Assembly: GCF_020497125.1 (NCBI RefSeq)
Contig: NC_059073.1
Location: forward strand, 15,025,225-15,089,224
Source: Mauremys mutica
Lineage: Eukaryota; Chordata; Testudines; Geoemydidae
DNA: 64,000 nt
Direction of reading: 5' to 3'
Positions 22,165 to 33,429 of the stretch are shown piece after piece (position 1 is the first letter of the stretch; each line of letters begins with the position of its first letter). The position numbers and the translations under genes are program-made. The notes under the pieces were generated by a model, which saw nothing but the letters and a program-made list of their open reading frames with translations, was not told the origin of the DNA and made no database searches.

Positions 22165-22990
22165 GCTGCAGCACTGGAACCTTGATTTTCAAAGTGGTTG
22201 ATAATTTTGGGCCCTGAATCCCTGATGTTATTGAATGCCTCTCTTGGGGGACAGATATGCCAAGTGCCTCTGACTCCTGGCAAAACTGAGAAGAGTTCTG
22301 AGCATTCAGCACCCGTGAAAACCAGGCCCAAGATGTTGTAAGTTGATCACCTAAAAACTGTGGAACACTGAATGGATAGAAAATCTGGGCCTAGACAAGT
22401 AGGCCCCAGTCCTGCGTTCTTCTCATACCCAATACTGCTACTGATGTGAGGAGTTTTGGATGCATAAAGAATTCGGTGTGCAGGATGCTGGTTTGTTGCA
22501 TGCATTCCTGCAGGCCATATTTCCAAAGGTTTGGCACTTTTGAAACCCATTGTACAAAGTTTGTTGTGTTTTTTTTTTTTTGCCCTTTGGAAAAGGACAG
22601 GACTTGCTCCTGCAGAAGTATGCTGACAAGGTATATGAAATTGTTGATTTCCCCTCCCCCGCCCACCCCATAGTGCTTGATCCTGCACGTCCCACGATCA
22701 CATGAGCAGTACCCCATGAGCAGTCCTATTGACTTTAGCGGTTGCGGGATCATCCCCTGGGTTACTGGCCTTAAACCAATATTGCTGCAAGAATTGTTCT
22801 CCCCATTTTCACATGCTACAAGTTGGTGGGAGGAGAGGCAGGGGATTAGAAAAGATTCTTCTCCTTAATCATTTTAAACTGTTCATCTCAATAATTGCTT
22901 GTTAGTTTTTATCCAATTTCAACAAATCTAGCATGAGGCCAAAGGCAGGGTTTAAACTATTAGTCAATTATGTGGAAAGGGGGAGTGGGA
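22165..22990. other. No gene seen
   Basis: A palindromic repeat remnant may lie at about 22180-22331 (TTGATTTTCAAAG at the left, GTGAAAACCAGGCCC at the right). A T run lies at 22568-22580. No exon is supported. Confidence 0.45.
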
Positions 22991-22994
22991 ACAA

Positions 22995-23165
22995 GGAGGT
23001 GCCAAACTTGTCAGATGATGCATAATTATGTTTAGTCAAGACTGGAGGGACCTTACAAAAGTGGGTAAAGGACAATGAATTTCTTTGTCCACAAATGCAA
23101 GATAATGCACATTGAAAAGGAGCAATTTGAATGACTCATCCCCATTGCCAGGCTGTAAGTAAACT
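22995..23165 (+). repeat. CR1 LINE internal fragment
   Basis: GGTGCCAAACTTGTCAGATGATG, GACCTTACAAAAGTGGGTAAA and ACAAATGCAAGATAATGCACATTG follow the order of the CR1 ORF2 segment just after the RT active site, plus orientation. Several frameshifts and stops are present. Confidence 0.7.
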
Positions 23166-23588
23166 GTCACTACTCGGAGTGAAGACCTGCTGTTATCTTA
23201 TGTGGTCAGCTCAATAAAGCAATAGGTGGCTTGCGCTCAAAGCGCAAACAGAATTTAAGGCTGTGTAAGGTCTGTGATGTGAGATAATATTGAAAATCGA
23301 CGCAAGTTGAAAATCTTCCAGTGAAATCTTTTTCTGTCTGACCTTGATTTGTCAAAATCAAAATTCTGTGGTAATACGTCAATTGAGATTATTTCATTTT
23401 TGAAATAAATAAATAAAAAATGGAGTGTTATGGATAATAAAAGCACTAGTAGTTACCAGGATAGGGGATCAAAATCTTTGAACTTCAGAGCATAAACCAA
23501 ATACTAAGGTCCTGATGCAAAGCTTGCTCAAATTAATGGAAAAACTCCCATTCAGGTTCAGTAGGCTTTAGATCAAGGCAAAAATTGC

Positions 23589-23720
23589 CTGATGGGTCAG
23601 GCTATTTCATAATTGTCCATTGCAGAACTGCTTGCATCTTCCTTTGAGATGTCTGGCTGCTAGGATCCTAGACTAGATGGACCATTGGTCTGACACAGAA
23701 CGGCACCTTCTGTGTTCTGT
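23589..23720 (+). repeat. CR1 LINE 3' fragment
   Basis: CTTGCATCTTCCTTTGAGATGTC, CTAGACTAGATGGACCATTGG and TTCTGTGTTCTG are the 3' end of the CR1 subfamily seen inverted at 14322. About 130 bases remain. Confidence 0.65.
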
Positions 23721-23850
23721 CCCTCAACCTTGAAGTAATCTTTGACTTCCCTCTTTTACTTAGCCCATGCATCCATCTTCATATGTATTTGTTTGTCTGG
23801 GGCCATCTGCTTTGTATGACTTGGGACGTTGTTAGTCTGTACATAAGTCA

Positions 23851-23854
<4 letters not shown>

Positions 23855-23889
<35 letters not shown>
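23855..23889. repeat. (GT)n microsatellite, 35 bp
   Basis: An uninterrupted GT run of 17.5 units. It is likely polymorphic in length. Confidence 0.95.
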
Positions 23890-23890
<1 letters not shown>

Positions 23891-25735
23891 TCCTTGTTTA
23901 AAAGGCATCTGAAAAGCCTGGTTTTGGTGTTTTAGTCTTTTGCAGTTATGTCTCAGAAAAGAAATGAATTAGCTTATGATGGGACTGGTTCTGTTATGTC
24001 CTCTGCGCTATATGAATGTGATGGGAATTTCATCTGTCTACGGAGTGTAGAAAATAACAGTAGCTCAGCATGGAACTTTCTATCCTATTGAAAAGGGAAA
24101 CCTTTACGGTAGTACAAAACATTGAATCACAGCATATAGACAAAATGATAAACAATCCTGGCTGACCTTAGAATGGCATGCATTCTGGTTCTGAGGAGGA
24201 CCATGTTATGACGAAGTTTTCTCCATCCTCTTCTGAAATAAGAAATCTGTGACATCATACAAGGCCTGTTGGAGGCATTTTTCTCCTATATATGCCTTCT
24301 GGGAACTTCCCATAAGCAGGTAATTAGGAACCTATTCTGGGCTCAAAGGAATATCAGTCTATTTACTTTGATTGTATTTTAGCCTGAAATAATTATTTTG
24401 TAGGGGAAAGTCCCATCGTGGCACAGTGGAGTTGGCACCAGCCGTACCTTCACAAGTGTTTTATTCCTGATCCTGAAAGCTAATTTGCTAAGAAAATGCA
24501 GCTAGAAACCAGGAAGTGTATTCCAACAGAGCCCCTCTGAACACTTTTTTCTTTCCTCTTGCCTTCAGCTTAGAACTGCGTCTTTGTGATTTATACTCCC
24601 CACTATTCCCCTCCCCCCTTTGCTTCGATATCCCCTGACCTTGTTAGAAACAGACGAGACCACCTGAAAGATCATCCAGAATTGTGCAAAAGCTTCTCTC
24701 GCTAAAATGGACTCTTCATAGCACTTGGGGGCCAGTTCTTACTTTGCTCTATTTCAATCTGAAAATATCTCAGAAATGAGTGACATGTTTCCAGGGAGTT
24801 GATAAGCTGTTTTCATTCAAAATTTCTGCACTGCCATTATTTTTCATGAAAATATATCTAGACATGATTCTCCAAATAGGGAAGGCCCAGAATATGATGG
24901 GAGCTCAGAGTACCTGGTACTTTCCTTGTGGCATTTGACACTTTGTAGGATTGGGCCTTTGATCTCTAGATTCTTGGACACATGCTGCCCTTTACCTGCT
25001 GCTGACTTGCCACTCTGCTCCCCTTCTCCCTGTCACTCAGTTGGCATTACTCCTCCACTACAGACTGACGTACCAGTTTGCTAAATGCTACCATGGTGCA
25101 TAATTGTGTGCACTGTGTACCATGGGGATCTATAGTATATGCTCTCATCTTGCAAGGGATCCAGTTTGCATAGCCTGTTTCGTCCCACTCTTGTCATCTA
25201 TATCCTGTATCTAGCAAGTGCAGTGTGACCCAAACACCGCTTATACCCTCATAAACTTGCCCATTGTTCATGGATGAGTGGATCCCAGAAAGTGGGTGGA
25301 ATTACCACACTGAACAAAGAATGTTGTCCCTATGTTACCAGTAAAACTGCTGGATCTTAAATAGAACTGGGGTTCAAGGCTTGGTGCACTTCAGGAACCT
25401 GGGAAAAGGGGTTTGGCCTGATTGCGGGGAGGGAGGGGAAGCTCATCAACTTATTCCCTTCAGTTAATTGGCTTTGCTCCCCAAAGCCAGGTTCCCCTTC
25501 CTTCCAACGTACAGAAAGTCACTCCTGACCGCCTGCTGCACCCAGTACCCTAACTGGGGGATGGGTAGTCGTCCCATCTGGCTCTCTCCTGGTTGGCTAA
25601 TTTTATAGAATCTTTGACCACCCAACACATCTTGCATTTGGGAGGAGGCCCCCCAGGTACGCCCAAATCCCATTCCCTGCAGAAGATGCTTGGAAAATGG
25701 CCTGACCCCTCTCTACCACAGGGAGGCAGGAGAAA
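23890..25735. other. No gene seen
   Basis: I recognise no exon, RNA gene or transposon ends in this stretch. Confidence 0.5.
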
Positions 25736-25744
25736 AGAAATTAG

Positions 25745-25954
25745 TATTAACTAATTATTAAGGCTGCAACTTCCATGAGAGCAGCTAATAGTCTCTTTGA
25801 GCTGGCCTCTGAAGTCTGTGTCAGAAGCGAATGAGTCATAGGTTCCACCAGCTGATTGATTGCAAATAAGTGTGTGGGAGGGGCACAGTCCTTGCACTTT
25901 GCATTGGGAAGGTATGAATACAGAGTTAGCAGCTGGCACTCGCAGTGAACACAG
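25745..25954 (+). other. Weak candidate exon ending at a perfect splice donor
   Basis: The block ends in ACACAG/GTAAGTC, a full match to the CAG/GTAAGT donor consensus (last exon base 25954). Upstream are an exact AP-1 type TGAGTCA (25832-25838), a POU-like TTGCAAATAA and short AT-rich words. No reading frame stands out, so it would be a non-coding or alternative first exon. Perfect donor strings also arise by chance, roughly once in tens of kilobases when slight variants are allowed. Confidence 0.2.
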
Positions 25955-26550
25955 GTAAGTCTGACTAGAGCTCAGCAGTAGTGAGAAACGGGCAGCTTAG
26001 GTGGTGGTTGGTGCAATAAGAACTGTAGCTAAAGTGTCTCTCTCTTTAAAAAACAAACAATTTAACAATGTAGTGAGGAGACGAGCAGTGGATGAACTAG
26101 GTTGCAGAGCGACCCAGTTTTCTGCACAGCGTCTAGAATGAGTAACTACTTGCTTTGTGGTCAAGTGTAAACTGCTCCTGGAACACACATGTTTCAAGTG
26201 GAACTGCACTAAGTTTTTGAGCAAATCCAAAAACTGATTCAAGTTGCAGGGTTTGCATCTGGAATTGGAGTTCTCCCAAAGAGCCTGTGGCTTCATTGTC
26301 CATTTTGGCCCTTTATAGAGAGACCCAAGCTGTGGAAATTCAGATTTGCACATGGATCTGGGTCTAAAGTTTGCTGGGGTTTGATCAGGTTTCCGTCTGG
26401 ACCCATCTCTACCAAAAACCATGCAGATTTCATTGTTTTTGTATTGGCTTTGCCCTGAAAGTCTGCAGCTTTGACTGTTCCTTCTTTTGAGGTGCGAGTT
26501 TAATTTGAACACAAAAATCAAAGTGAATCTGATGGTGATCTAGACTGTTC
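25955..26550. other. No gene seen
   Basis: A 174-codon reverse-strand open frame covers 25997-26521 but has no recognisable domain, no splice logic and no codon-type signal by eye, so I do not call it. Confidence 0.5.
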
Positions 26551-26552
26551 TC

Positions 26553-26834
26553 AGTGGTAGAAGATGACAGAACAAGGAGTAATGGTCTCAAGTTGCAGAG
26601 GGGAAGGTTTAGGTTGGATATTAGGAAAAACTTTTTCACTAGTAGGGTGGTGAAGAACTGGAATGGGTTACCTAGGGAGGTGGTGGAATCTCCTTCCTTA
26701 GAGGTTTTTAAGGTCAGGCTTGACAAAGCCCTGGCTGGGATGATTTAGTTGGGTTTGATCCTGCTTTGAGCAGGGGGTTGGACTAGATGACCTCCTGAGG
26801 TCCCTTCCAACCCTGAGATTCTATGATTCTATGA
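26553..26834 (+). repeat. CR1 LINE 3' end with octamer tail
   Basis: GGTCTCAAGTTGCAGAGGG, TTTAGGTTGGATATTAGG, GGAGGTGGTGGAATCTCC, TTGGACTAGATGACCTCC and a closing GATTCTATGATTCTATGA give the complete CR1 3' end with the usual 8-base terminal repeat. The plus-strand frame keeps the family words [31 protein letters not shown] in part, which is the ORF2 C-terminus. It is one of the better preserved CR1 pieces here. Confidence 0.9.
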
Positions 26835-26839
26835 CACGG

Positions 26840-27200
26840 CTGTGAGCCCACAGTGATTGCAACAAAGAAAATGAGTTTACTTACCCCAGTGAAGCAAACC
26901 CATTGTTTCCCCACAGCTTTAGCTCTGACCAGAATAGGGGCTGTATGCCATGGAACTAGAGTTGTCAATGGGGTGAAGTTGGGGTGTACGCACAGTTGTT
27001 TTCAGACTATCTAGGAGAAATGCCATCTGTTTGGCTGACGCATCCTGCAAAGATTTTGATGGATGAGGATGCTGATCAGTATTAAAAAGGTTGCTGGAAA
27101 TATTTTTCTCTCTCATTTCTGGTTTGAAAGATGGAGGAATATCCAGATAAGTGCAGCCAACAGGATTTACAGGAGTTAATATTTCTGGGCGCTAATACTT
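26840..27200. other. No gene seen
   Basis: Plain sequence between the CR1 and MIR copies. Confidence 0.5.
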
Positions 27201-27207
27201 GTATTAG

Positions 27208-27435
27208 GCAAGAGTATGGCCTGGAGGTTAGAGCTAGGGGCTCGGAAGGTCTTGGTCTAGGGCGCTGACTCACTACATGGGAGCTTAGACAAGTCACTTA
27301 CCCTCTCTGGGACTCAGTTTTCCCTTTGGTAAAATGGAGATAATGGTACTTGTCTTCACTGGGAGACTTCCTTAATTAGTGTGGAGCATTTTGGGATGCT
27401 AGTCGGATGGAAGGTGCTGTAGAGCTGCAATCGAA
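27208..27435 (+). repeat. MIR-type SINE, near full length
   Basis: TATGGCCTGGAGGTTAGAG is the tRNA-like head. GACAAGTCACTTACCCTCTC, GACTCAGTTTTCCC and AAAATGGAGATAATGG make the core, and TTTTGGGATGCTAG with GAAGGTGCTGTAGAG the 3' part. The order and spacing fit a MIR-type CORE-SINE on the plus strand. These are among the oldest repeats in amniote genomes. Confidence 0.75.
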
Positions 27436-29394
27436 TATCAATAGCATGTTCTGCATTTTATGGGCTGAGCTCTCTATGCCCACTCCTTGTCCTTCAGGAT
27501 CATTTATCGATGACTCTAAGCATCATGTCCCACTCCTCCAGCTTCTCCTCCCTATTAATGTGACCACGGCTGATGGACACGGCTTCGTTTTTGTCTGTGT
27601 GATGTTAATGCCATGCGTAACTGCTTGGGATTTGTAGTATCTTGTCTTATCACACAAGGGACCCATTCTTCACAACCCTTGCTTGTTACCTTGCCCTTCT
27701 CCAGCATGCATCTTGGCTAGTACACAGAAGATCCTCTATGGGTGAGAAGGTAACTAGCCCAGAGCAGGTGGACAAAGAGGTCAGAGGACTCCTGACTGCA
27801 CAAGGCTATAGAGGCTGCTCACATTGACAGTTTCCTCCAAAGAATACAAGGACTGAAACTCAGAAAATGAGTGTCCCCCCCCCGCTTTTTTATGTAAGTG
27901 GGACTTGGGCACCCAGTTGATCTTTGTCTTTTAAATTCTACCTCTAGAGTGCAAAGACTGGCCTTGTCCCTCATAAGTCCCACTGAAAACTCTTCCAGTA
28001 TAGATCAGATGCACTGCCTCCTGCAGATCCCCCTGGAATAATGCTCCCCTCCCCTTCCCTGCCCATGAGGACTGGGCTTTGGAGACACCAGTTAGCCCTA
28101 AGTGTGAACGGTAGCTTTGTCTTGCTGTGACACTGCTGCAGTATGTACAAAGCATGATACTTGCAGTGGCGATAGTCTGGCAACGCGAGGGGTGATGGTA
28201 GGGCACTGTGGTACAGGGGAGACAACCGGGAGCCATGGCGCGGGGATGATTGAACTTTCTTGTGGGAAAATGTTGGTGAACATATTTTTCAAAGTTCCAT
28301 TTCTCCCTTGGAGACTGAGAGTATCCTGGGCCAAACCACTTGTGTGTCATGCGCTGATCTCACCCCAGGAGATCCAGCTCATTCTCTCATGCTGGCATGT
28401 GACTATCCCAGCAGCTTAAAGGCTGTGTAAGGTCTCTGTGCTGTAGACTGAGTCTGAAAACTTGCATGCAGAGTCCAGGATTGGTTTTGGGGTGGGTGTG
28501 TGTGGGTGGGGGGGGAGGTTGGGGGTGGGGCAGGGGTTATTCAAGGGCATGAGCAGGGCTCAGGATTAACTCTTCCATTGCCAAAATCAAAGGACAGCCA
28601 AAATGCGAGCTTCTGCTTGTACTGCTCAGTTTACAAGGCTGTAGTTATTTTTAAAACGGCTATTGCCTTATGAATGGTATATTTTGATAGAGGTTGTAAG
28701 TTTGGTCTATGTCTTTGGGTGAGCATTAGGGTTGTGCCATGCCTTGAAATATTATTGTATGCAGATGTTTAAGTGGGGGACCAAGTCGTAACTGTAATGA
28801 GACCAAAGAGATAAAAAATACAGTGTGGTGCTTTCTGATGCCATTATTGAAAGTCATTTTCAGAAGAGAGCTGTGCATTCAGTGACCACTCTTCTAATAA
28901 TAATTTGCACTTGAAATAAACATTTGATGAACAAAAAATGATGAAATGAACAAAAAAAAACATTTTAAGTAGAAATTCAGTGACAGTTTTTGATTGGAAA
29001 CTTCCTGTGGGGAAACACAATTCTTAAACCAAAAATTATGAACAAAGATTTTTTTTTTCTTTTAGAAATTTCTCATAAGAAATATATTGCTTTTTCCAGC
29101 CATGTCGATCCTAAATTCCATCCCTACCTACAGCACACTATCAACCCCTGGAAGCTGGAAACTGAAATATCTTTTTGGGGTGTAAGTTATCACAGGTCAT
29201 CTCTGTACCACTTAAGCCTGGTGGCTCCCAGGAGCCTGGGAAGAGGGATGGGGTGGGTGAACATATGAGAGAAGGGCACTCATACTGGCCTATTTGGAGA
29301 AACCAAAGCTGCAGAGACAGCATTAAAAGTTTAGCAATACACTCAGTCAGTAACTGATTGTTTGCAGCCAAGATTAGACCTGGAATCAGCGGTT
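27436..29394. other. No gene seen; G-rich tract at 28508-28536
   Basis: No exon or recognised transposon. The G-rich stretch at 28508-28536 has four runs of at least four G and could form a G-quadruplex. The block 28900-29010 is A-rich and weakly repetitive. Confidence 0.5.
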
Positions 29395-29700
29395 TGTATC
29401 TTAATTAAAACAAAGCTATTTTTATTGATAAACTGGGAAAGCACGTGCAGACATCTCCTCGCAAACGTAATCCCTTGCTCCTTTTGATTAGTAAATGGGA
29501 TTACATTAAAATCAATCCTTCTCCCAAGGTCCATTTGTGCTCGCGCTCTCTATTGAATTACATTGCTGGCCCAGTGCCAGGCTGCGCTCCCCCATTGGGA
29601 CAATGAAATTTCATCCGCAGTAGTGCTCATTTATGTCTTACAGTGTGTTGCCCATTTATTACAATGGGCTCAGGAGACTTTACTCCTTGGTGAGAAATTA
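29395..29700. promoter_or_regulatory. Candidate conserved non-coding element
   Basis: This stretch is free of recognised repeats and rich in homeodomain-type words. TAATCCC (29468-29474) and GGGATTA (29497-29503) form an exact inverted pair of bicoid/OTX-type sites with 22 bases between them. TTAATTAAAAC (from 29401) and TTGATTAG (29485-29492) lie next to them. Such clustering is typical of developmental enhancers, but conservation can only be shown by alignment. Confidence 0.3.
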
Positions 29701-29799
29701 TTTTAGGATTCAGATCTCTGTCAAACGATCAGTCTGCTTCTCACATGAGTGGCTATTGAAGTGGGGGAGGGGGAACCAGCCTGTGACGGGCAGAAAAGC

Positions 29800-29954
29800 T
29801 ATTTGTAGCGAGAGATTTTTTTCCCCATCAGGGGCCTGCTGCCAGGAGGAGAATTCGTTTGGGAATTGTGAGCTGCACGGACTGTTGGAGAGGGGGACTC
29901 ACAGGCTGCCGCTCACCTATCCAATGCGATGCATCCGAGTCACCGGCACCAAGA
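29800..29954 (-). mobile_element. Endogenous retrovirus leader with tRNA-His-type primer site
   Basis: Next to the LTR edge at 29955, after a 3-base gap, the plus strand reads ATCCGAGTCACCGGCACCA (29933-29951). Apart from one extra C this equals the 3' end of tRNA-His including CCA, so the minus strand carries a tRNA-His primer binding site. The following leader (towards lower coordinates) is untranslated sequence. Where it ends is uncertain; I see no gag, pol or env. The provirus is therefore truncated soon after its leader. Confidence 0.7.
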
Positions 29955-30742
29955 TGTTAGAGCGCTTATTCCTTCACTCTCACCCTTCCCTGGTCCTTCT
30001 CGCGTGAACAGAGAGCAACAATACCCGAAGTCCGAAGGTGTAAACAATTCGATGTTTATTGGGGTGAACTTCCAGCAAGCTTAAATTCAAGTTCCTTTTC
30101 CTTATTTTCGAATCCCAACTTACTTCCTGTTTGCCCCTAATTTATATAGTAATATTTTCAGCTATACCTTAACCAGTTATTCTACTAAAATGTACCTAAC
30201 CAATCCTAACGTATTGTAACATGATTAGCTAACCAATTATATCCCACCCCCTTAATTAGTTTACACCTAGCAAAATTAATTATACAGCAGTCAGAAACAA
30301 TCACAGAACCAGACAGACCATGCAAATAAACATACAAAACAATACAGAAGTGAGGATTTCACAACTACATCTATACAGACATAAGGGTTTTCCAGCTGTG
30401 TCTATTGATAAGTGAGTTCTTACCAGACAGAAAGCTATCAAACTAAATTTCTAGGCTTTTTCCTTTCTCTGGAGGTGATAGATTGAATCACCTTCCTAAC
30501 AGCCCCAGATTGCCTTATTTTAATATGACTAGTTTGGAATGTGAGGACGTGACCATTCATTTCCCAGTTTATGGTTGCTAAAGAACCAGGCCTCAGACTG
30601 TCACAGTAAGAGAAGGCCACTACACAGACAATGATTTTTTATTCTTTTTTTATACCTCTATAACTAGCTAAGTGATAAGAAAACACCTACATTTTTAAAG
30701 TATAGGCCTTTGCAGACAGGCCTGAATATCTATATCCTAACA
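29955..30742 (-). mobile_element. Endogenous retrovirus 5' LTR
   Basis: On the minus strand the LTR begins TGTTAG and ends CTAACA, a 6-base terminal inverted repeat with the canonical TG...CA. A TATATAAAT box lies at 30140-30148 and an AATAAA signal at 30055-30060, about 80 bases downstream in the minus sense. This leaves a U3 of about 590 bases and an R-U5 of about 190. The primer binding site follows directly, so this is the 5' LTR of a provirus whose body is lost. Target duplications cannot be tested because the other end is not visible. Confidence 0.75.
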
Positions 30743-32110
30743 AGCCTGATCCAGGACGAGAATTTCAGTGTGAAAATTCAGAGCAATTGGAGGGGCTCAG
30801 CACCTCCTGGCGTTGGGTCCCCTCTGCTTTGAACTTGTGCATTGGAGGTTTGACTCCTGAATGAGGAAGGTGCTTTTAATCTTGCTGATTTACCCTTCAT
30901 TGCTCACAGAGGACTCTGTCCGAAGCCCAGGGAAGTCAATAGGGGTATGCCCAGGGACTTGGATTGGACCCTAATTGAGCTAAAAATTAGAGTGGAGAAG
31001 AATGATGGAACTCTGTTTTGTTTTTGTATTGCAATTTATAAAGCCGTGAATAATCGTGCCTATGGAAGGTGAAAGGGGTTCATAAAAAGCATCAGTGAAG
31101 TGCTGCTGAGGATCTAGGAAGTGGATGAGCTGGACTGCTCTGTTTAATTTCCTCCCACCTTCTCCATCTGTAGATCTTGCCTTCCTGTCAGCAAGCCATC
31201 CAGCAGTATGTGATAGTTAAGTGGTGTGCAGTCCCTTAAGGCTTAAGACTACATTTTTCTCTTCCTTTTGCTGTCTTTTAATAATGTACTGCTTCACACT
31301 GTGCCCCTGGTTCCTTGACTTGTGTAGTTGTGACTAGGAAGCTATTTTCTAACACATGAGATCTTTGGTGGCTTTTGGAGTAATGCAGATGTCTCGAGAG
31401 TGTAATTAGATCTGTTAACTCGCAGCACACCTCTTTGTCTGCCAAGGCCCAAATGTAGGATGCAGAAATACCAGTCAGGCAGGAAATATGAAGTGCTGTG
31501 GGATTCCTTCCATTAGCGTAGAGAACATTCTGTATTGCCTCGGTTCCCTGATTCTGCATTTCTTGCATAAATAATGTCCAGCAGTAGAAGTGAGACGGTG
31601 GCATATTTTTGTATAATGGGGGTAACGTTGGGACTAAAATGAAAAGTGTCCCTTGAAATGAGGGCCGTGGGGGAGGTGTGACTTGCACCGTGAGTGTGTT
31701 AGCTTGCTGCTGTTCTGAGAGGTAACAGCCACTACAGGTGTTGAAGGAAGGGCGGGAACCTTGCTGTATCTGTTGGTTTGAACAGACTGTTAGTTTTCAG
31801 AGGTAGAAGACCGATGACCACTCCAGTTTTATATTGTGTCTTGTATTCTTTGAACACCTCAGCAGCTCTAAGAGCCAGTTGTGACACCTTAATACCCCCC
31901 ACAGCATTAAACTAAAGGGTCCCCTCGAGTCTACAAACACAAAGGTTCCTAGTGCTCTCAAGAGCCGGCGTCCCAGACAGCCAACTGATCAACTTCACTA
32001 CTTGATTCAACTAGTGATGGCTTCACATTTTTCTTGCATTGGAGATGCGGAGCCCGATTCACCTTAAGCTTGTGATGTTACATTGACTGCAGTGGAGTTA
32101 CTCCAGCTTT
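30743..32110. other. No gene seen
   Basis: No exon, RNA gene or transposon ends recognised. Confidence 0.5.
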
Positions 32111-32114
32111 ATGC

Positions 32115-32245
32115 AATAATTATAATAGTTTGAATTACTGTACCACCTAGGAGCCCCAGTCATGGCCCAGGAACCCATTGTTCTAGGCCATATCCAAATA
32201 TAGAACAAAATGACAGTCCCTACAATGTAACTGAAAACAGATTGA
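32115..32245 (-). repeat. MIR-like SINE 3' part
   Basis: AATAATTATAATAG, TACTGTACCACCTAGGAGCC, CAGTCATGGCCCAGG and CCATTGTTCTAGGCC are the ATT tail and tail-proximal part of the SINE family at 2315-2830, minus orientation. Confidence 0.55.
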
Positions 32246-33120
32246 GGCCCGTTGGGTAGAATAGCTCTTGCCTAGTGCCCCTCTTTTTGGTAAAACCTTT
32301 GAAAGAGACTGATATGGGCACTTGCCACCTTCCCCCATTTATTGATGCATTTTAGGGGTCTCCATATTTGCCTTGCACCTGTGATATGAACGGCAAGATG
32401 TGGCACAATCTCTTTAGAGAAAAAGAATTTACAATCCACAGGCTGACAAGTGTTCCATTACGACTAGTGCCACTAGCTGTAAGTTCCAGAGGTTGGGAAG
32501 ACATTAGGGGACTCGTAGGTCTTCCTGGTATAGTTTGATCTAAGAGCTGGCTTCTGTGGAAAGCCATAAGGGTTAGCGTCAGTCCTTCAGACCCTCCTGT
32601 GTCCCCAAGGGCAGGGACAACGGCTGCACTGGGGTCATAACTTCAGTATCTTATATTTTAAAGAGGGATAAAATGAGAGCTGGTGAGAAGCAGGAGCCAT
32701 TCCAGCAGCTGGAGATGAGACATTGGGCACCCCATCCACTCACTCCTCCTCTTGGGCACAGTCCTGACTTGGATGGCCTCCTTCACCAATCCCTCCTGAA
32801 CCACTGGGGGAATACTCCGCTAACCACATCTGCCAGGTATAAGTCAGCTTGGTACAGCAGGGGTCTGGATGCACATTCCGGAATAGAAAGGCGACTTAAT
32901 GGTCAGTCCTGCATCGAGCACAGCTCAGCCAGACCAGAGAATCTGGCCCCTGATCTATATGGTTTTCACTTGCTGCAAATTCTGCCTATAATGAAAATAT
33001 CTAGACATCCCTAACTGAAAATGGAAAGCTCTGAGCATCCCGTTTCTGTTACTGCTGATGGAAGAGGTGAAATGCAGATGCCAGCTCTCCTGAGCCCCAC
33101 ACTATCTGATGCATCATAAA
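32246..33120. other. No gene seen
   Basis: No exon or recognised transposon in this stretch. Confidence 0.5.
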
Positions 33121-33123
33121 GCA

Positions 33124-33305
33124 GAGCCAGGGCTAGGCATAAGCAGCCTAAGCAATTGCTGAATTGCTTAGGGCCCCGAGCAGCTCAAAGGGGGACCTTT
33201 TTGCTTTTATTACAAGAACTTCCCTGTTTTAGTATTGTGTGTTTGGGGGATGGGGGAGCAAAATATTCCTCCTTAAGGCCCCCAGTGGGCTAGCACTGGC
33301 TGTCC
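33124..33305. mobile_element. Possible hAT-like MITE
   Basis: The left end AGCCAGGGCTAGG and the right end GCTAGCACTGGCT are inverted copies with two or three mismatches. GCAATTGCTGAATTGC near the left end folds as a small stem. No clear 8-bp duplication is seen, so the class is uncertain. Confidence 0.3.
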
Positions 33306-33429
33306 TAAAGCCCCAGCTGCTGGAGGCAAGGGGCTCTTGAGACTCTCAGCTGCCTTTTTTTTTTTTTTTAAATGAATGTTTCTAGTTCCCTGTGGCTGTG
33401 GAGAAAAGAAAGTTTGAGACTATGACTGG

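Noticed and set aside
25997..26521. 174-codon reverse-strand frame
   Set aside because: No recognisable domain, no promoter or splice context, and the length is not unusual for a 64-kb window on two strands.
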